Program-made: the position numbers and the translations under genes
The notes under the pieces: model-generated
The model's input: the letters and a program-made list of their open reading frames with translations, nothing else
What the model was told of the DNA's origin: nothing
The model's database searches: none
NCBI RefSeq assembly: GCF_029674545.1
Contig: NZ_CP121354.1
Coordinates: forward strand, 2,737,001-2,801,000
DNA: 64,000 bases
Source of the DNA: Mesorhizobium sp. WSM4904
Lineage (GTDB): Bacteria > Pseudomonadota > Alphaproteobacteria > Rhizobiales > Rhizobiaceae
Direction of reading: 5' to 3'
Shown: positions 8,805 through 17,149 of the stretch, piece by piece
Numbering within the stretch: the first letter of the stretch is position 1
Layout of the letters: every line of letters starts with the position of its first letter

Positions 8805-9860
8805 GACAAGCCTGGGCCGGCCTGACGTCGCCACGTCCTGATCGGCGCGCTTGCGCGGCAATCCCAGCGCTTCCTCGACCACGTCGAGGAACATTTCCGC
8901 ACAGGCCTTCCAGCTGTAGCGCATGGCGCGCTGGCGCGCTTCCGGGCGGTCGATCTGAAGCGCCTTGAGCGCGGCCTCGCCCAGATCCTCCGACACGGCG
9001 CCGCCGACGCCGTCACCAACGATATCGATCGGTCCCGTCACAGGATAGGCGGCCACCGGCGTGCCGCTGGCCAAAGCCTCGATAATGACGTTGCCGAAGG
9101 TGTCGGTTCGGCTTGGAAAGACGAAGACGTCGGCGGATGCGTAGATTTCCGCCAGTTCGTCGTTCGGGCGATGACCGAGGAAATGCGCGTTCGGATAGCG
9201 GGCCTTGAGCTTTGCCAGTTCGGGCCCCTCGCCGACGATCACCTTGCTGCCCGGCAAGTCGAGATCGAGGAAGGCGGTCAGATTCTTTTCGATCGCGACG
9301 CGGCCGACGCAGAGGAAGACGGGGCGGGGGAAGCTCGTCTCCTTGCGCTTGTCCGGCCGGAAATGATCGGTGTCGACGCCGCGCGTCCAGGGCCTCAGCT
9401 TGTTGAAGCCGCGTGAGGCAAGGTCGTCCGCAAGCGACTGGGTGGCGACTAGCGTGCCCTGTCCGGAATTGTGGAAGTCGCGCAGCCAGTTATAGGCCCA
9501 GCTCTCCGGCACCGGCAGGCGGGCGCTGAGATATTCGGGAAAACGCGTGTGGTAGCTGGAGGTGAAGGGGCGCCCGGCCTTGCGACAGTAACGGCGCGCC
9601 ATGATGCCGAGCGGACCTTCGGTGACGATGTGGATATGGTCGGCCTTGCGCGCATCGATCAGGCGCGCGACATGACCGGGCGTCGTCAATGCGAGGCGGA
9701 TGTCCGGATAGGTCGGCAGCGGCAAGGTGCGGAAGATGTTCGGCGTCAGGAAATCGACCTGGACATCGAAGGATTTCAGCGTTTCGGTAAGCCGCTCCAG
9801 CGTGTGGACCACGCCATTGACCTGCGGCCGCCATGCATCGGTGACCATCAGGATTCGCAT
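8796..9860 (-). CDS. Glycosyltransferase family 4 (alpha-mannosyltransferase-like)
   Basis: This 354-residue GT-B enzyme shows the N-terminal [18 protein letters not shown] segment typical of GDP-mannose-dependent mannosyltransferases of the MgtA type, the central [17 protein letters not shown] and the C-terminal sugar-nucleotide motif [21 protein letters not shown], with the E-x7-E Glu residues. The likely role is mannosylation of a membrane lipid or envelope glycan; the acceptor is unknown. The ATG at 9860 was chosen because family similarity begins there; the frame is open to 10025 but that stretch has no family character. It stands alone between converging neighbours. Confidence 0.9.
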   Translation of the reverse strand: MRILMVTDAWRPQVNGVVHTLERLTETLKSFDVQVDFLTPNIFRTLPLPTYPDIRLALTTPGHVARLIDARKADHIHIVTEGPLGIMARRYCRKAGRPFTSSYHTRFPEYLSARLPVPESWAYNWLRDFHNSGQGTLVATQSLADDLASRGFNKLRPWTRGVDTDHFRPDKRKETSFPRPVFLCVGRVAIEKNLTAFLDLDLPGSKVIVGEGPELAKLKARYPNAHFLGHRPNDELAEIYASADVFVFPSRTDTFGNVIIEALASGTPVAAYPVTGPIDIVGDGVGGAVSEDLGEAALKALQIDRPEARQRAMRYSWKACAEMFLDVVEEALGLPRKRADQDVATSGRPRLVLE

Positions 9861-10064
9861 GACGATCCCTTGGAAAGGTTTTTGAGCGCACCCGCGTGGT
9901 GGCGGAACGGCAACCAGGCAGCAGCTCGCGCTTCGCTCCAGCGTACCCGGCCAGGTACGGGATCGAAGCGGGGCGGCAGGGCCGAATCGATAGAGGTTGC
10001 GCGCTTCATGCGCGCTCTTGACCATGATTTCATGACGGGCCGATGAAACCCGACCTGCCCGGAC

Positions 10065-11480
10065 TTACGCGGGAACCTTGATCACGGCGCGCAGACCGCC
10101 AAGTGGACTGTCCTCAAGCGTGACGTCGCCGCCATGGCTACGGGCGATGTCGCGGGCGATCGACAGGCCGAGGCCGGTGCCGCTGGCATCGAGGTTGCGC
10201 GCCTCGTCGAGCCTCAGGAATGGCTTGAACACCTCTTCGCGCTTGTCGGGGGCGATGCCGGGACCGTCGTCATCGATGGTGACGGTGAGCGAACCGCGGC
10301 CGTGGTTGGCATTTACCTCGACGGTCTTGGCATAGCGGAAGGCGTTGCCGATGACGTTGGACAGCAGCCTGGCAAATGCCTTCGGCCGCACATGCACGGC
10401 CGGATCACCGGTCAAAGTCGTTGTAAGCCTGGCTTTGCGCAACCGCGCTTCTTCGTCCATCTTCTGGAAATAGGTCTCGAGATCAAAGCGGCCGGTATCT
10501 TCGGCGGCCTCGCCGCGGGCAAAGGAGAGATAGCCTTCCAGCATCGACTGCATGTCGTCGATGTCCTGGTTGAGCGCGGCCTTGGTCTCGGCCTTGCCGC
10601 CTGCCAGCGCCAGCTGCAGCTTGAAGCGGGTGAGGATGGTTCGAAGATCATGGCTGACGCCGGTCAGCATGGCGGTGCGCTGTTCGATCTGGCGCTCGAT
10701 GCGCTCGCGCATCTGAATGAAGGCGAAGCCGGCGCGGCGCACTTCCTCCGCGCCGCGCGGGCGGAAATCGCGCGGCATCGGCCGACCCTTGCCGAAGCTC
10801 TCAGCGGCTTCGGCAAGGGTAAGGATCGGCCTTATCTGATTGCGCAGGAAGGGGATGGCGATCATCAGCAGCACCAGTGACGTGCCGACCATCCAGATCA
10901 GGAATATGTGCGTGTTCGAGGCATAGGCCTGGCTGCGGCGCACGAAGACGCGCAACACCTTGCCTTCGAGTTGGACGCGGACCTCGACGATGTTGGAATT
11001 GCCGACCGTGTCGATCCAGAAGGGGCGGTTGATCTGCCTGGTGATCTCCGAGGACAGCGCCTCGTCGAGGATGGAGAAGAACGGCTTCGGCCCGGGCGGC
11101 GGCAGCGGATCGGGTGGCAGCAGATCGACCTTGAGCTGCATGCGGTCCTGGGCGATGCGGATGATGTTGGCGTAATCGGCATCGTGCGGATAGGTCTCCA
11201 TCATGTCGATGATGGCGGCGATGTCGCGGACGGTCGCCTGCGACAGACGCTGGGTGACCGTCTGCCAGTGGCGCTCCATGAAGACGAAGGCGACGACCGA
11301 CTGCAGCAGGATCATCGGCGCGATGACGATGATCAGGGAGCGGGCATAAAGCCGCTTCGGCATGTAGAGCGCGACCAGGCGCCAGAACCTGTTCCAGGCG
11401 CGCGGCATCGCCTTCAGCGTCCGCAGCGCGAGATCGCCGGGGCCGCCTCCTTTCGGCTTTTCCAGTTGCGTGGTCGCCAT
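10065..11480 (-). CDS. EnvZ-like sensor histidine kinase
   Basis: The 471 residues contain a first membrane helix (about 46-68), a periplasmic domain (69-190), a second helix (191-213), a HAMP linker (214-265), the dimerisation and phosphoacceptor segment with His277 in GVSHDLRTILTRFKL, and an ATPase domain with NVIGNAFRYAK (N box), DDDGPGI (G1) and GTGLGLSIARDIARSHGG (G2). The residue normally Pro in the HDLRTPL box is Ile. The ATG at 11480 has GGAAGGG upstream. It lies 49 bases after the OmpR-type regulator gene on the same strand and is the obvious partner kinase. The stimulus is unknown. Confidence 0.94.
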   Translation of the reverse strand: MATTQLEKPKGGGPGDLALRTLKAMPRAWNRFWRLVALYMPKRLYARSLIIVIAPMILLQSVVAFVFMERHWQTVTQRLSQATVRDIAAIIDMMETYPHDADYANIIRIAQDRMQLKVDLLPPDPLPPPGPKPFFSILDEALSSEITRQINRPFWIDTVGNSNIVEVRVQLEGKVLRVFVRRSQAYASNTHIFLIWMVGTSLVLLMIAIPFLRNQIRPILTLAEAAESFGKGRPMPRDFRPRGAEEVRRAGFAFIQMRERIERQIEQRTAMLTGVSHDLRTILTRFKLQLALAGGKAETKAALNQDIDDMQSMLEGYLSFARGEAAEDTGRFDLETYFQKMDEEARLRKARLTTTLTGDPAVHVRPKAFARLLSNVIGNAFRYAKTVEVNANHGRGSLTVTIDDDGPGIAPDKREEVFKPFLRLDEARNLDASGTGLGLSIARDIARSHGGDVTLEDSPLGGLRAVIKVPA

Positions 11481-11529
11481 TCGCCCTTCCGCTCATCGAT
11501 GGCCGTAGCAAAAGGCCGTCGAGAGTAGT

Positions 11530-12249
11530 CTATTCGACGCTGAGCCGATACCCAATACCGCGCACCGTCTGAAGCCAGACGGGATTGGACGGATCGCGCT
11601 CGATCTTGCGGCGCAGACGGTTGATCTGGACGTCGATGGTGCGTTCGCCGACATCCGATTCGTCGCCGACGAGTTCGTGGCGGGGGATCGTCTCGCCCGC
11701 CCGCGCGGCGAAGATCGCCAGGATTTCCTGCTCACGGTCAGTCAGCTTCAGCGCTTCGCCGCCACGCTTCAGTTCGCGCTTGGCGATCTGGAACGTGTAG
11801 GGGCCGAACACGAGCTGCTCGACCTTCGGCGTTGCCGCCGGGCCGCCGCGGCGTAGGATGTTGTTGATGCGCAGGATCAGCTCGCGCGGGTCGAAGGGCT
11901 TCGGCAGATAGTCGTCGGCGCCGGCCTCCAGCCCGGTGATGCGGCTGTCGGTTTCCGACAGCGCCGTCAGCATCAGGATCGGCACGTTCTTCTCGGCCCG
12001 CAGTGCCTTGGTGAGGTCGACGCCCGTTTCACCAGGCATCATGACGTCGAGCACAAGTAGATCGAAGTCGAGCCCCGCGAGCTTGCGCCGGGCTTCGCTG
12101 GAATTGCCGGCGACGGTGACGCGAAAGCCGTTCTCGGACAGGTATTGCTTGAGCAGATTGCGGATGCGGGTGTCGTCATCGACCACCAGCAGATGCGGCG
12201 CATCATCGCCGGGCGCCGCCGGATGATCAACCTTCTCAGTGGTCTCCAT
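11530..12249 (-). CDS. OmpR/PhoB-family response regulator
   Basis: The receiver domain (about residues 18-130) has the acidic pair DDD near residue 25, the phosphoacceptor Asp68 in LLVLDVMMPGETG and the conserved Lys in DDYLPKPFDP. The winged-helix DNA-binding domain (about 140-239) ends in VWLQTVRGIGYRLSVE. The start at 12249 (METTEK) gives 239 residues and overlaps the end of the MarR gene by 14 bases, so the two are translationally coupled. With the kinase at 10065-11480 it forms a two-component system. Similar regulators in this order are often called PetR, but I would not transfer that role. Confidence 0.94.
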   Translation of the reverse strand: METTEKVDHPAAPGDDAPHLLVVDDDTRIRNLLKQYLSENGFRVTVAGNSSEARRKLAGLDFDLLVLDVMMPGETGVDLTKALRAEKNVPILMLTALSETDSRITGLEAGADDYLPKPFDPRELILRINNILRRGGPAATPKVEQLVFGPYTFQIAKRELKRGGEALKLTDREQEILAIFAARAGETIPRHELVGDESDVGERTIDVQINRLRRKIERDPSNPVWLQTVRGIGYRLSVE

Positions 12250-12772
12250 TTTTCTTCCCCGATGTTTGCGCAGGCACAATGTTGATCTGCGCCCTTAGTT
12301 CCGGATTGACCATCGCCTCGAGGAATCTTTCGATCGAGGCGCGTTCGGTGGTGCCAGAATCTTCCAATGCAGCACGGATGCGGCGCGACTGTGGCCGTGC
12401 CAGCGCCAGTGCCAGCGCACGGCCCTTGGCGGTTGGGTAGAGCTCGCGCTGCCGGCGGTCGCGCGGGCCTTGCACCTGGACAATATGGTCCGTGTCGATC
12501 AGCTGCTTCAATACCCGCGCCAGGCTCTGCTTGGTGATCTTCAGCACATCGAGCAGCTCGGCAACCGTCAGTCCGGGCCTGCGGTTGACGAAATGCAGCA
12601 CGCGGTGATGGGCGCGGCCGAAGCCGTAATCGGCAAGGATCTGGTCGGGATCGGAGGTGAAGTCGCGATAAGCGAAGAAAAACAACTCGATGATGGCAAA
12701 GTCGATGCCGTCGTCATCGGTGATCGCCGTCCTGATCGGTTTTCCGGCTGCGGGGCTTCGATCCGTCATCAT
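12236..12772 (-). CDS. MarR-family transcriptional regulator
   Basis: The 178-residue protein has a central winged helix (about residues 60-130) with HHRVLHFVNRRPGLTVAELL and the wing DHIVQVQGPRDRRQRELYPT, typical MarR features, between helical dimerisation ends. It heads the regulator-kinase operon and overlaps the response-regulator start by 14 bases. A 23-base palindrome centred 31 bases upstream of its start probably is its own operator. The second ATG (12769) has better spacing from GGAG than the first at 12772. The ligand is unknown. Confidence 0.9.
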   Translation of the reverse strand: MMTDRSPAAGKPIRTAITDDDGIDFAIIELFFFAYRDFTSDPDQILADYGFGRAHHRVLHFVNRRPGLTVAELLDVLKITKQSLARVLKQLIDTDHIVQVQGPRDRRQRELYPTAKGRALALALARPQSRRIRAALEDSGTTERASIERFLEAMVNPELRAQINIVPAQTSGKKNGDH

Positions 12773-12791
12773 GTCTCCATGCCAAGCGGGA

Positions 12792-12814
12792 TTATGTCAG
12801 TACTGTTGACGTAA
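12792..12814. promoter_or_regulatory. Palindromic operator upstream of the MarR gene
   Basis: Half sites TTATGTCA (12792-12799) and TGACGTAA (12807-12814) are inverted copies with one pyrimidine difference, separated by seven bases. This size and spacing fit a MarR-dimer site. It lies 20-42 bases upstream of the MarR start and 216 bases before ilvE, so autoregulation is the simplest reading. Confidence 0.6.
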
Positions 12815-13029
12815 TTTCCCGCCAATGATAATTTTTGACAAGCTTTTCGGCGGATTGCGAACGAAAAGGCAAGCGGAAGCCGTTTTTCCGGAACTTCCTG
12901 AGTTTGCCATGGATTGAATATCCGCCTACGTTTCCAGGCACCGGCCGGCGTCTCGGACCCAGTGGCGGGGCCGACGCGAATGGCCATATGACACAACGAT
13001 TTGCGGGCGCCCGCCCGCGGGAGGTTTCC

Positions 13030-13923
13030 ATGGCATCCGTTCCCTTCGATCAACTGGACGGCTTCATCTGGATGAACGGCGAGTTCGTCAAATGGGCCGA
13101 CGCCAAGATCCATGTGCTGACCCACGGCCTGCACTATGCCAGTGCCGTCTTCGAGGGTGAGCGCGCCTATGGCGGCCAGATCTTCAAGCTGACCGAGCAC
13201 AATGAGCGCCTGCATGAATCGGCGCGCTTGCTCGGCTTCAAGATTCCCTATTCGGTCGCAGAGATCGACGAGGCCTGCCGCACGCTTCTGAAGAAACAGG
13301 GTTTCCAGGACGCCTATGTGCGCCCGATCGCCTGGCGCGGCAGCGAGCAGATGGGCGTTTCGGCGCAGAACAACCGTATCAATTGCGCCATCGCCATCTG
13401 GCAATGGCCGAGTTATTTCGACCCGGCGCAGAAGCTGAAGGGCATTCGTCTCAATATCGCCGAATGGCGCCGGCCCGATCCGCGCACCGCGCCGTCCAAA
13501 TCCAAAGCCGCTGGCCTCTACATGATCTGCACGCTCTCCAAGCACGCCGCCGAGGCCAAGGGCTATGCCGACGCCATGATGCTGGACTGGCGCGGCCAGG
13601 TGGCGGAGGCCACCGGCGCCAACATCTTCTTCGTCAAGGACGGCAAGCTCCATACGCCGACGCCCGACTGCTTCCTCGACGGCATCACCCGCCGCACCGT
13701 GATCGGTCTGGCCAAGGACCGCGGCCTCGAGGTGATCGAGCGCGTCATCATGCCGGAGGAACTCGAAGGCTTCGAGCAGTGCTTCCTCACCGGTACGGCC
13801 GCGGAGGTCACTCCGGTTTCGGAAATCGGTCCGTACCGATTCGAGGTCGGCGAGATCGCCAAGATGTTGATGAACGACTATTCTGCCGCCGTGCAGCCAG
13901 AGCACGCCATCGCCGCAGAATAG
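13030..13923 (+). CDS. ilvE: Branched-chain amino-acid aminotransferase
   Basis: A PLP-dependent fold-type IV transaminase that interconverts valine, leucine and isoleucine with their 2-keto acids. The 297 residues include VLTHGLHYASAVFEGERAY near the start and the class IV signature region with EATGANIFFVKDGKLHTPTP, DGITRRTVIGLA and FLTGTAAEVTPV. The ATG at 13030 has GGGAGGTTTCC just upstream, and the frame-open extension back to 12835 lacks family character. A good terminator follows at 13950. It is divergent from the MarR operon and separated from it by 257 bases. Confidence 0.95.
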   Translation: MASVPFDQLDGFIWMNGEFVKWADAKIHVLTHGLHYASAVFEGERAYGGQIFKLTEHNERLHESARLLGFKIPYSVAEIDEACRTLLKKQGFQDAYVRPIAWRGSEQMGVSAQNNRINCAIAIWQWPSYFDPAQKLKGIRLNIAEWRRPDPRTAPSKSKAAGLYMICTLSKHAAEAKGYADAMMLDWRGQVAEATGANIFFVKDGKLHTPTPDCFLDGITRRTVIGLAKDRGLEVIERVIMPEELEGFEQCFLTGTAAEVTPVSEIGPYRFEVGEIAKMLMNDYSAAVQPEHAIAAE

Positions 13924-13949
13924 CGATAGTCACAGCTTTTTTGTGCAAT

Positions 13950-13980
13950 AGGGGCGGTTTTCGAGCCGCCTCTTTTATTT
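13950..13980 (+). terminator. Intrinsic terminator of ilvE
   Basis: An inverted repeat AGGGGCGG / CCGCCTCT around a TTTTCGAG loop region is followed by TTTTATTT, 27 bases after the ilvE stop. Confidence 0.75.
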
Positions 13981-14069
13981 AAGCGCACGCGCATTTGACT
14001 TTCGAACAATTCGGCGTCTCATGATGGCGTCGGCCCGAGGAGGCTGGCGGCTATGGAGGGATTAGGTAC

Positions 14070-14387
14070 ATGGATACGAACACGCTCGTTGCGATCGTTA
14101 TTCAGGTGATTACGGGTGTTATCGGCGGCCAGGCCGTCGGTGCGGCGTTGAAACAGGCGGCACTGGGTCAGCTTCCCAAAATCCTCGGTGGCGCCATCGG
14201 CGGCGTCGGCGGTGCGGCCATTCTCGGCAGCCTGCTCGGCGGCGGCACGGTCGATCCGGCGGCGGCCGCAGCGGCAGCGGGCGGACTGGGCAGCGCGCTG
14301 AACGTACAGAACATCGTCGGCGGCGCCGGCGGCGGCGCCATCCTGACCGCCATCATCGGTGCGGTCATGGGCGCGATGAAGAAATAG
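14070..14387 (+). CDS. Small Gly/Ala-rich membrane protein, function unknown
   Basis: The 105 residues start with a hydrophobic helix (LVAIVIQVITGVIGG), then a short charged part (ALKQAALGQLPKIL), Gly-rich segments such as GGAIGGVGGAAILGSLLGGG, an Ala run and a last hydrophobic helix ending in AMKK. The composition recalls glycine-zipper membrane proteins. I know no function for it. It stands alone between the ilvE terminator and a set of three terminators at 14415-14515, which suggests a short, strongly insulated transcript. Confidence 0.7.
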   Translation: MDTNTLVAIVIQVITGVIGGQAVGAALKQAALGQLPKILGGAIGGVGGAAILGSLLGGGTVDPAAAAAAAGGLGSALNVQNIVGGAGGGAILTAIIGAVMGAMKK

Positions 14388-14414
14388 GTCAGGCACCCTT
14401 CGGGCCTGCGCCAT

Positions 14415-14516
14415 GGGCGGCTACGGCCGCCCATTCTTTTTCAATCATTTCTGGCGGCCACGGCCGCCCATTCTTTTTCAATCATTTCTGGCGGCTACGG
14501 CCGCCCATTTCTTTTT
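14415..14516 (+). terminator. Three tandem 37-base terminator units
   Basis: GGCGGC-(TACG or CACG)-GCCGCC stems begin at 14416, 14453 and 14490, exactly 37 bases apart, each followed by CATTCTTTTT or CATTTCTTTTT. Units 1 and 2 differ by one loop base. They lie 28 bases after the small Gly-rich gene and act as intrinsic terminators in series; they are also a tandem repeat. Confidence 0.8.
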
Positions 14517-14612
14517 GGAGGATCGTCGCTCCGGCGGGATGGTGGACGCCGCCCGATGCGCCGTCTACATCAGGGCGACACTTCGATAGGAAAGCCATGG
14601 GAAAGGAAAGCC

Positions 14613-15254
14613 ATGGGTCAGCTCAACGCCGGCATCGTGCCGGTCACGCCCTTCCAGCAGAACTGCACCATCCTGTTCGACATGGACGACAGGAACGGCG
14701 TCGTCGTCGATCCAGGCGGCGACATCGACAAGATACTGGCGGTGCTCAAGGACAATGCGATCACCGCGGAGGCGATCTGGATCACCCACGGCCATATCGA
14801 CCATGCCGGCGGCGCGATGGAACTGAAGGACGCGCTCGGCATCGACATCATCGGCCCGCATGAGGCCGATCGGCCGCTGCTTGCCAATCTCGAGAACCAG
14901 GCCAGGCGTTTCGGGCTGACGGATCCCGTGCGCAATTGCGTGCCGGACCGGTTTCTCATCGAAGGCGAGACGGTTTCGTTCGGCGAACATGTATTCGAGG
15001 TGCTGCATTGCCCGGGGCATGCGCCGGGTCATGTCGTCTATTACAACCGCGCGGCCAAGTTCGCCCATGTCGGCGATGTGCTGTTTCGCGGCTCGATCGG
15101 CCGCACCGATCTGCCCGGCGGCGATCACGCAGCGCTGATCGCATCGATAAAAGACAAGCTGCTGCCGCTCGGCGACGATATCGGCTTCATTTGCGGCCAC
15201 GGTCCGGGCGGCCGCTTCGGCGAGGAGCGCCGGACCAATCCCTTCCTAGCCTGA
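14613..15254 (+). CDS. Metallo-beta-lactamase-fold hydrolase, YcbL/glyoxalase II-like
   Basis: The 213-residue protein has the full zinc site of the fold: THGHIDHAGG (His and Asp ligands), HCPGHAPGH, GDVLFRGSIGRTDLPGG (bridging Asp) and a final GHGPGG. The compact size without the C-terminal glutathione-binding domain of GloB fits the YcbL-type hydrolases, so the substrate may be a thioester such as S-lactoylglutathione, but this is not certain. The ATG at 14613 has GGAAAG upstream; the same ribosome-binding and start sequence is duplicated 16 bases earlier, out of frame. A strong terminator follows. Confidence 0.9.
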   Translation: MGQLNAGIVPVTPFQQNCTILFDMDDRNGVVVDPGGDIDKILAVLKDNAITAEAIWITHGHIDHAGGAMELKDALGIDIIGPHEADRPLLANLENQARRFGLTDPVRNCVPDRFLIEGETVSFGEHVFEVLHCPGHAPGHVVYYNRAAKFAHVGDVLFRGSIGRTDLPGGDHAALIASIKDKLLPLGDDIGFICGHGPGGRFGEERRTNPFLA

Positions 15255-15265
15255 CTTTCTCCGCA

Positions 15266-15300
15266 AAACAAAAGCGCCACTGATGGGCGCTTTTGTTTGG
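15266..15300 (+). terminator. Strong intrinsic terminator after the hydrolase gene
   Basis: A perfect 13-base stem (15266-15278 with 15286-15298) contains AAACAAAAGCGCC and its complement, with A- and T-rich flanks on both sides, so it could stop transcription in both directions. Confidence 0.8.
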
Positions 15301-15311
15301 GCAGGGAACCC

Positions 15312-15414
15312 TAAAGCGCGTCGAGCCGACGGGATTCAAGCAACGCGCTTTAAGCCTTTGTTTCGATGCATGTCGTTTTCCCAAAACCGCTGCGCACTTT
15401 TGGGCGACATGCAT
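15312..15414. repeat. Bipartite palindromic intergenic repeat
   Basis: First part: AAAGCGCGT (15313-15321) and ACGCGCTTT (15343-15351). Second part: ATGCATGTCG (15366-15375) and CGACATGCAT (15405-15414), enclosing CCCAAAACCGCTGCGCACTT. Such paired palindromes recur in genomes of this order. It ends just before the stop of the BA14K-like gene. Confidence 0.6.
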
Positions 15415-15422
15415 TAACTTTG

Positions 15423-15830
15423 CTAGTTGGCGACGCAGAAATGCTGCTCGCCGTCATTGCCGGTGAAGGTGCCGGTGCGCGAGTTGAAGGTGTGGTAGCG
15501 ATCCGAGCAGTACTCGTACCAGTCACGGGTCCATGGCTCGGCATAGCGGTCGGCATAGACGACGCGCGGCTGGACGTAATACCGGCGAACGGGCCGATCG
15601 ACATAGTAGCCGTCATCATAGGCCGGATCGTAATATCTCGGCCCGGGGTTGCTGAGCGCGCTACCGATCAGGGCGCCCGCCGCGAGGCCGACAACGCCGG
15701 CGGCGAGGGCGTCGCCGCCATGGTGATGATGGCGCCAGCGCCAGTCGTCAGCATTGGCCGCCGAGAAGGTGGCCAAAGTGGTCGCGGCGATGCCCGCGGT
15801 CAGAATGGCGGTCTTGAGAATTCGGTTCAT
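15423..15830 (-). CDS. BA14K-like secreted protein
   Basis: The 135 residues begin with a signal peptide (MNRILKTAILTAGIAATTLA...ANA) followed by a His-rich patch, a hydrophobic Gly/Ala helix (about 40-60), a Tyr/Arg/Asp-rich region and the C-terminal BA14K-type segment WYEYCSDRYHTFNSRTGTFT...HFCVAN with its two Cys. BA14K is a Brucella immunoreactive protein with reported lectin-like activity; related proteins are common in this order. The start at 15830 was preferred because the signal peptide begins there. Confidence 0.82.
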   Translation of the reverse strand: MNRILKTAILTAGIAATTLATFSAANADDWRWRHHHHGGDALAAGVVGLAAGALIGSALSNPGPRYYDPAYDDGYYVDRPVRRYYVQPRVVYADRYAEPWTRDWYEYCSDRYHTFNSRTGTFTGNDGEQHFCVAN

Positions 15831-16023
15831 CTTCGGTCTCCTTCGCGCCGGTCCGCGCATTTTTCAGGGGATGCGGATCGGCTTTAGCAAAGGTTAATAG
15901 AAGACCGTGGCTGAACGGAGGCTGAACGGAATTGGGCAAACGATTTCGCGGCTCGAACACAATTGCGAGCTCTGCGGGAGCGTCCCGCCTGCTCAGTCTC
16001 CGTCGGATCTGTCTTGAGCCGGC

Positions 16024-16236
16024 TTAGCCGATAGACAGATTGACGGCCTTCGGACCCTTGCCGCGCTTGTCCGGCTCGGTGTCGAATGTCACTTTCTGCC
16101 CATCCTCAAGACCGGGAAGGCCCGACGCCTGCACGGCCGAAATATGGACGAAGACATCCTTCGCGCCATCGTCGGGCGTGATGAAGCCGAAGCCCTTGGC
16201 ATGGTTGAAGAATTTGACGGTGCCGGTCTGCGGCAT
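16024..16236 (-). CDS. Cold-shock protein, CspA family (copy 1)
   Basis: A 70-residue single cold-shock domain that binds single-stranded nucleic acid and melts RNA structure. RNP1 (KGFGFI) and RNP2 (VFVHIS) are intact in [20 protein letters not shown] and [10 protein letters not shown]. The start at 16236 follows AAGGAGCTTCCC. It is very similar to the neighbour at 16474 on the same strand, a tandem pair, but a terminator between them means separate transcripts. A leader hairpin (16267-16289, arms CTCGGGC/GCCCGAG) lies upstream. Confidence 0.93.
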   Translation of the reverse strand: MPQTGTVKFFNHAKGFGFITPDDGAKDVFVHISAVQASGLPGLEDGQKVTFDTEPDKRGKGPKAVNLSIG

Positions 16237-16362
16237 GGGAAGCTCCTTTGATCCCATCAAGTCAGTCTCGGGCCGGCAAACTGCCCGAGAGGAAATTTGT
16301 CCTTTATTTTAGCGCTATCGGCAAGAGAAAGTTTTTGCCTGCCAATCCCGCTTTTTGCCGGA

Positions 16363-16393
16363 CAAAAAAGGGCGCGACGGAACCGTCGCGCCC
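16363..16393 (-). terminator. Terminator between the two cold-shock genes
   Basis: An 11-base perfect stem (16370-16380 with 16383-16393, GGGCGCGACGG) is followed on the minus strand by TTTTTT. It ends transcription of cold-shock copy 2. Confidence 0.85.
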
Positions 16394-16473
16394 TCGAAAC
16401 TCAAGCTTCTTGCGAAGCCCATTCATGATCCTGCCACGCCATTCATCAGCTGAGAACAGGCAGCTTTGCCTGC

Positions 16474-16686
16474 TCAGGCCGCGCGCAGGTTGACCGCCTT
16501 CGGGCCTTTGCCCATGCGGTCCGGCTCGACGTCGAAGGTGACCTTCTGGCCGTCGACGAGCGTGCGCAGGCCCGAAGCCTCGATCGCGGAGATGTGGACG
16601 AACACGTCCTTGGCGCCGCCGTCAGGCGTAATGAAGCCGAAGCCTTTGGTAGCGTTGAAGAACTTTACGGTGCCGGTCTGGGCCAT
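16474..16686 (-). CDS. Cold-shock protein, CspA family (copy 2)
   Basis: This 70-residue cold-shock domain starts [20 protein letters not shown] and has RNP1 and RNP2 as in copy 1; the two are near-identical over most of their length, suggesting a tandem duplication. The ATG follows AAGGAGTTTCCCC. Upstream lies a long leader region with a terminator-like hairpin (16793-16812) that could act as an attenuator, and a T-rich run before that hints at a promoter near 16890. Confidence 0.93.
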   Translation of the reverse strand: MAQTGTVKFFNATKGFGFITPDGGAKDVFVHISAIEASGLRTLVDGQKVTFDVEPDRMGKGPKAVNLRAA

Positions 16687-17149
16687 GGGGAAACTCCTTC
16701 ACCCGTATCAGTCTCGTGGGCTCGCCTTTGTCTCGCGCCTTGGGCAAGTCCCGGTGGTTGCTTCGGCGTCATGCATTCGCGCATAGTTAAAACCCCCGCC
16801 GAAAAACGGGGCCGTCAGAGATTCACACTTATCGGGGAAAGGTCGTCCAAAACGTGCCGCTCTCCGGGTCGTAAATGCCCGAACACAAAATTTATTACAC
16901 GGAAACGTGATGGTTGCAAGACAGCGCCGCGGGCGGCCCTCGGCGCACCCGACGCAGGGGCATCGATAGACCCGGCGCCATGACCGGTCATCGGCCAGAG
17001 AAGAGCCAGGCATGGGCCAGCGCGGGAGCCGGTCCGCAATGGATCTTCGGCTCGGAAAATCCACAAGCCGGGGTTGCGTTCGAGCCCAAAATAGCGAGGA
17101 TTGCGCGAGTTGACGCGGTCGCGCCTGAGCGAGGATCGGAGAGGGACCC
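16687..17149 (-). promoter_or_regulatory. Long leader region of cold-shock copy 2
   Basis: No convincing gene is seen in these 463 bases. On the minus strand, a TGTAATAAATTTTG stretch (about 16885-16900) could be a -10 region. About 90 bases downstream, GCCCCG-TTTTTCGG-CGGGGG (16812 down to 16793) followed by TTTTAA looks like an intrinsic terminator, roughly 105 bases before the ATG. Either the leader is attenuated or a small RNA ends here. The right part of the space must contain the promoter of the Kazal gene on the plus strand. Confidence 0.45.
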
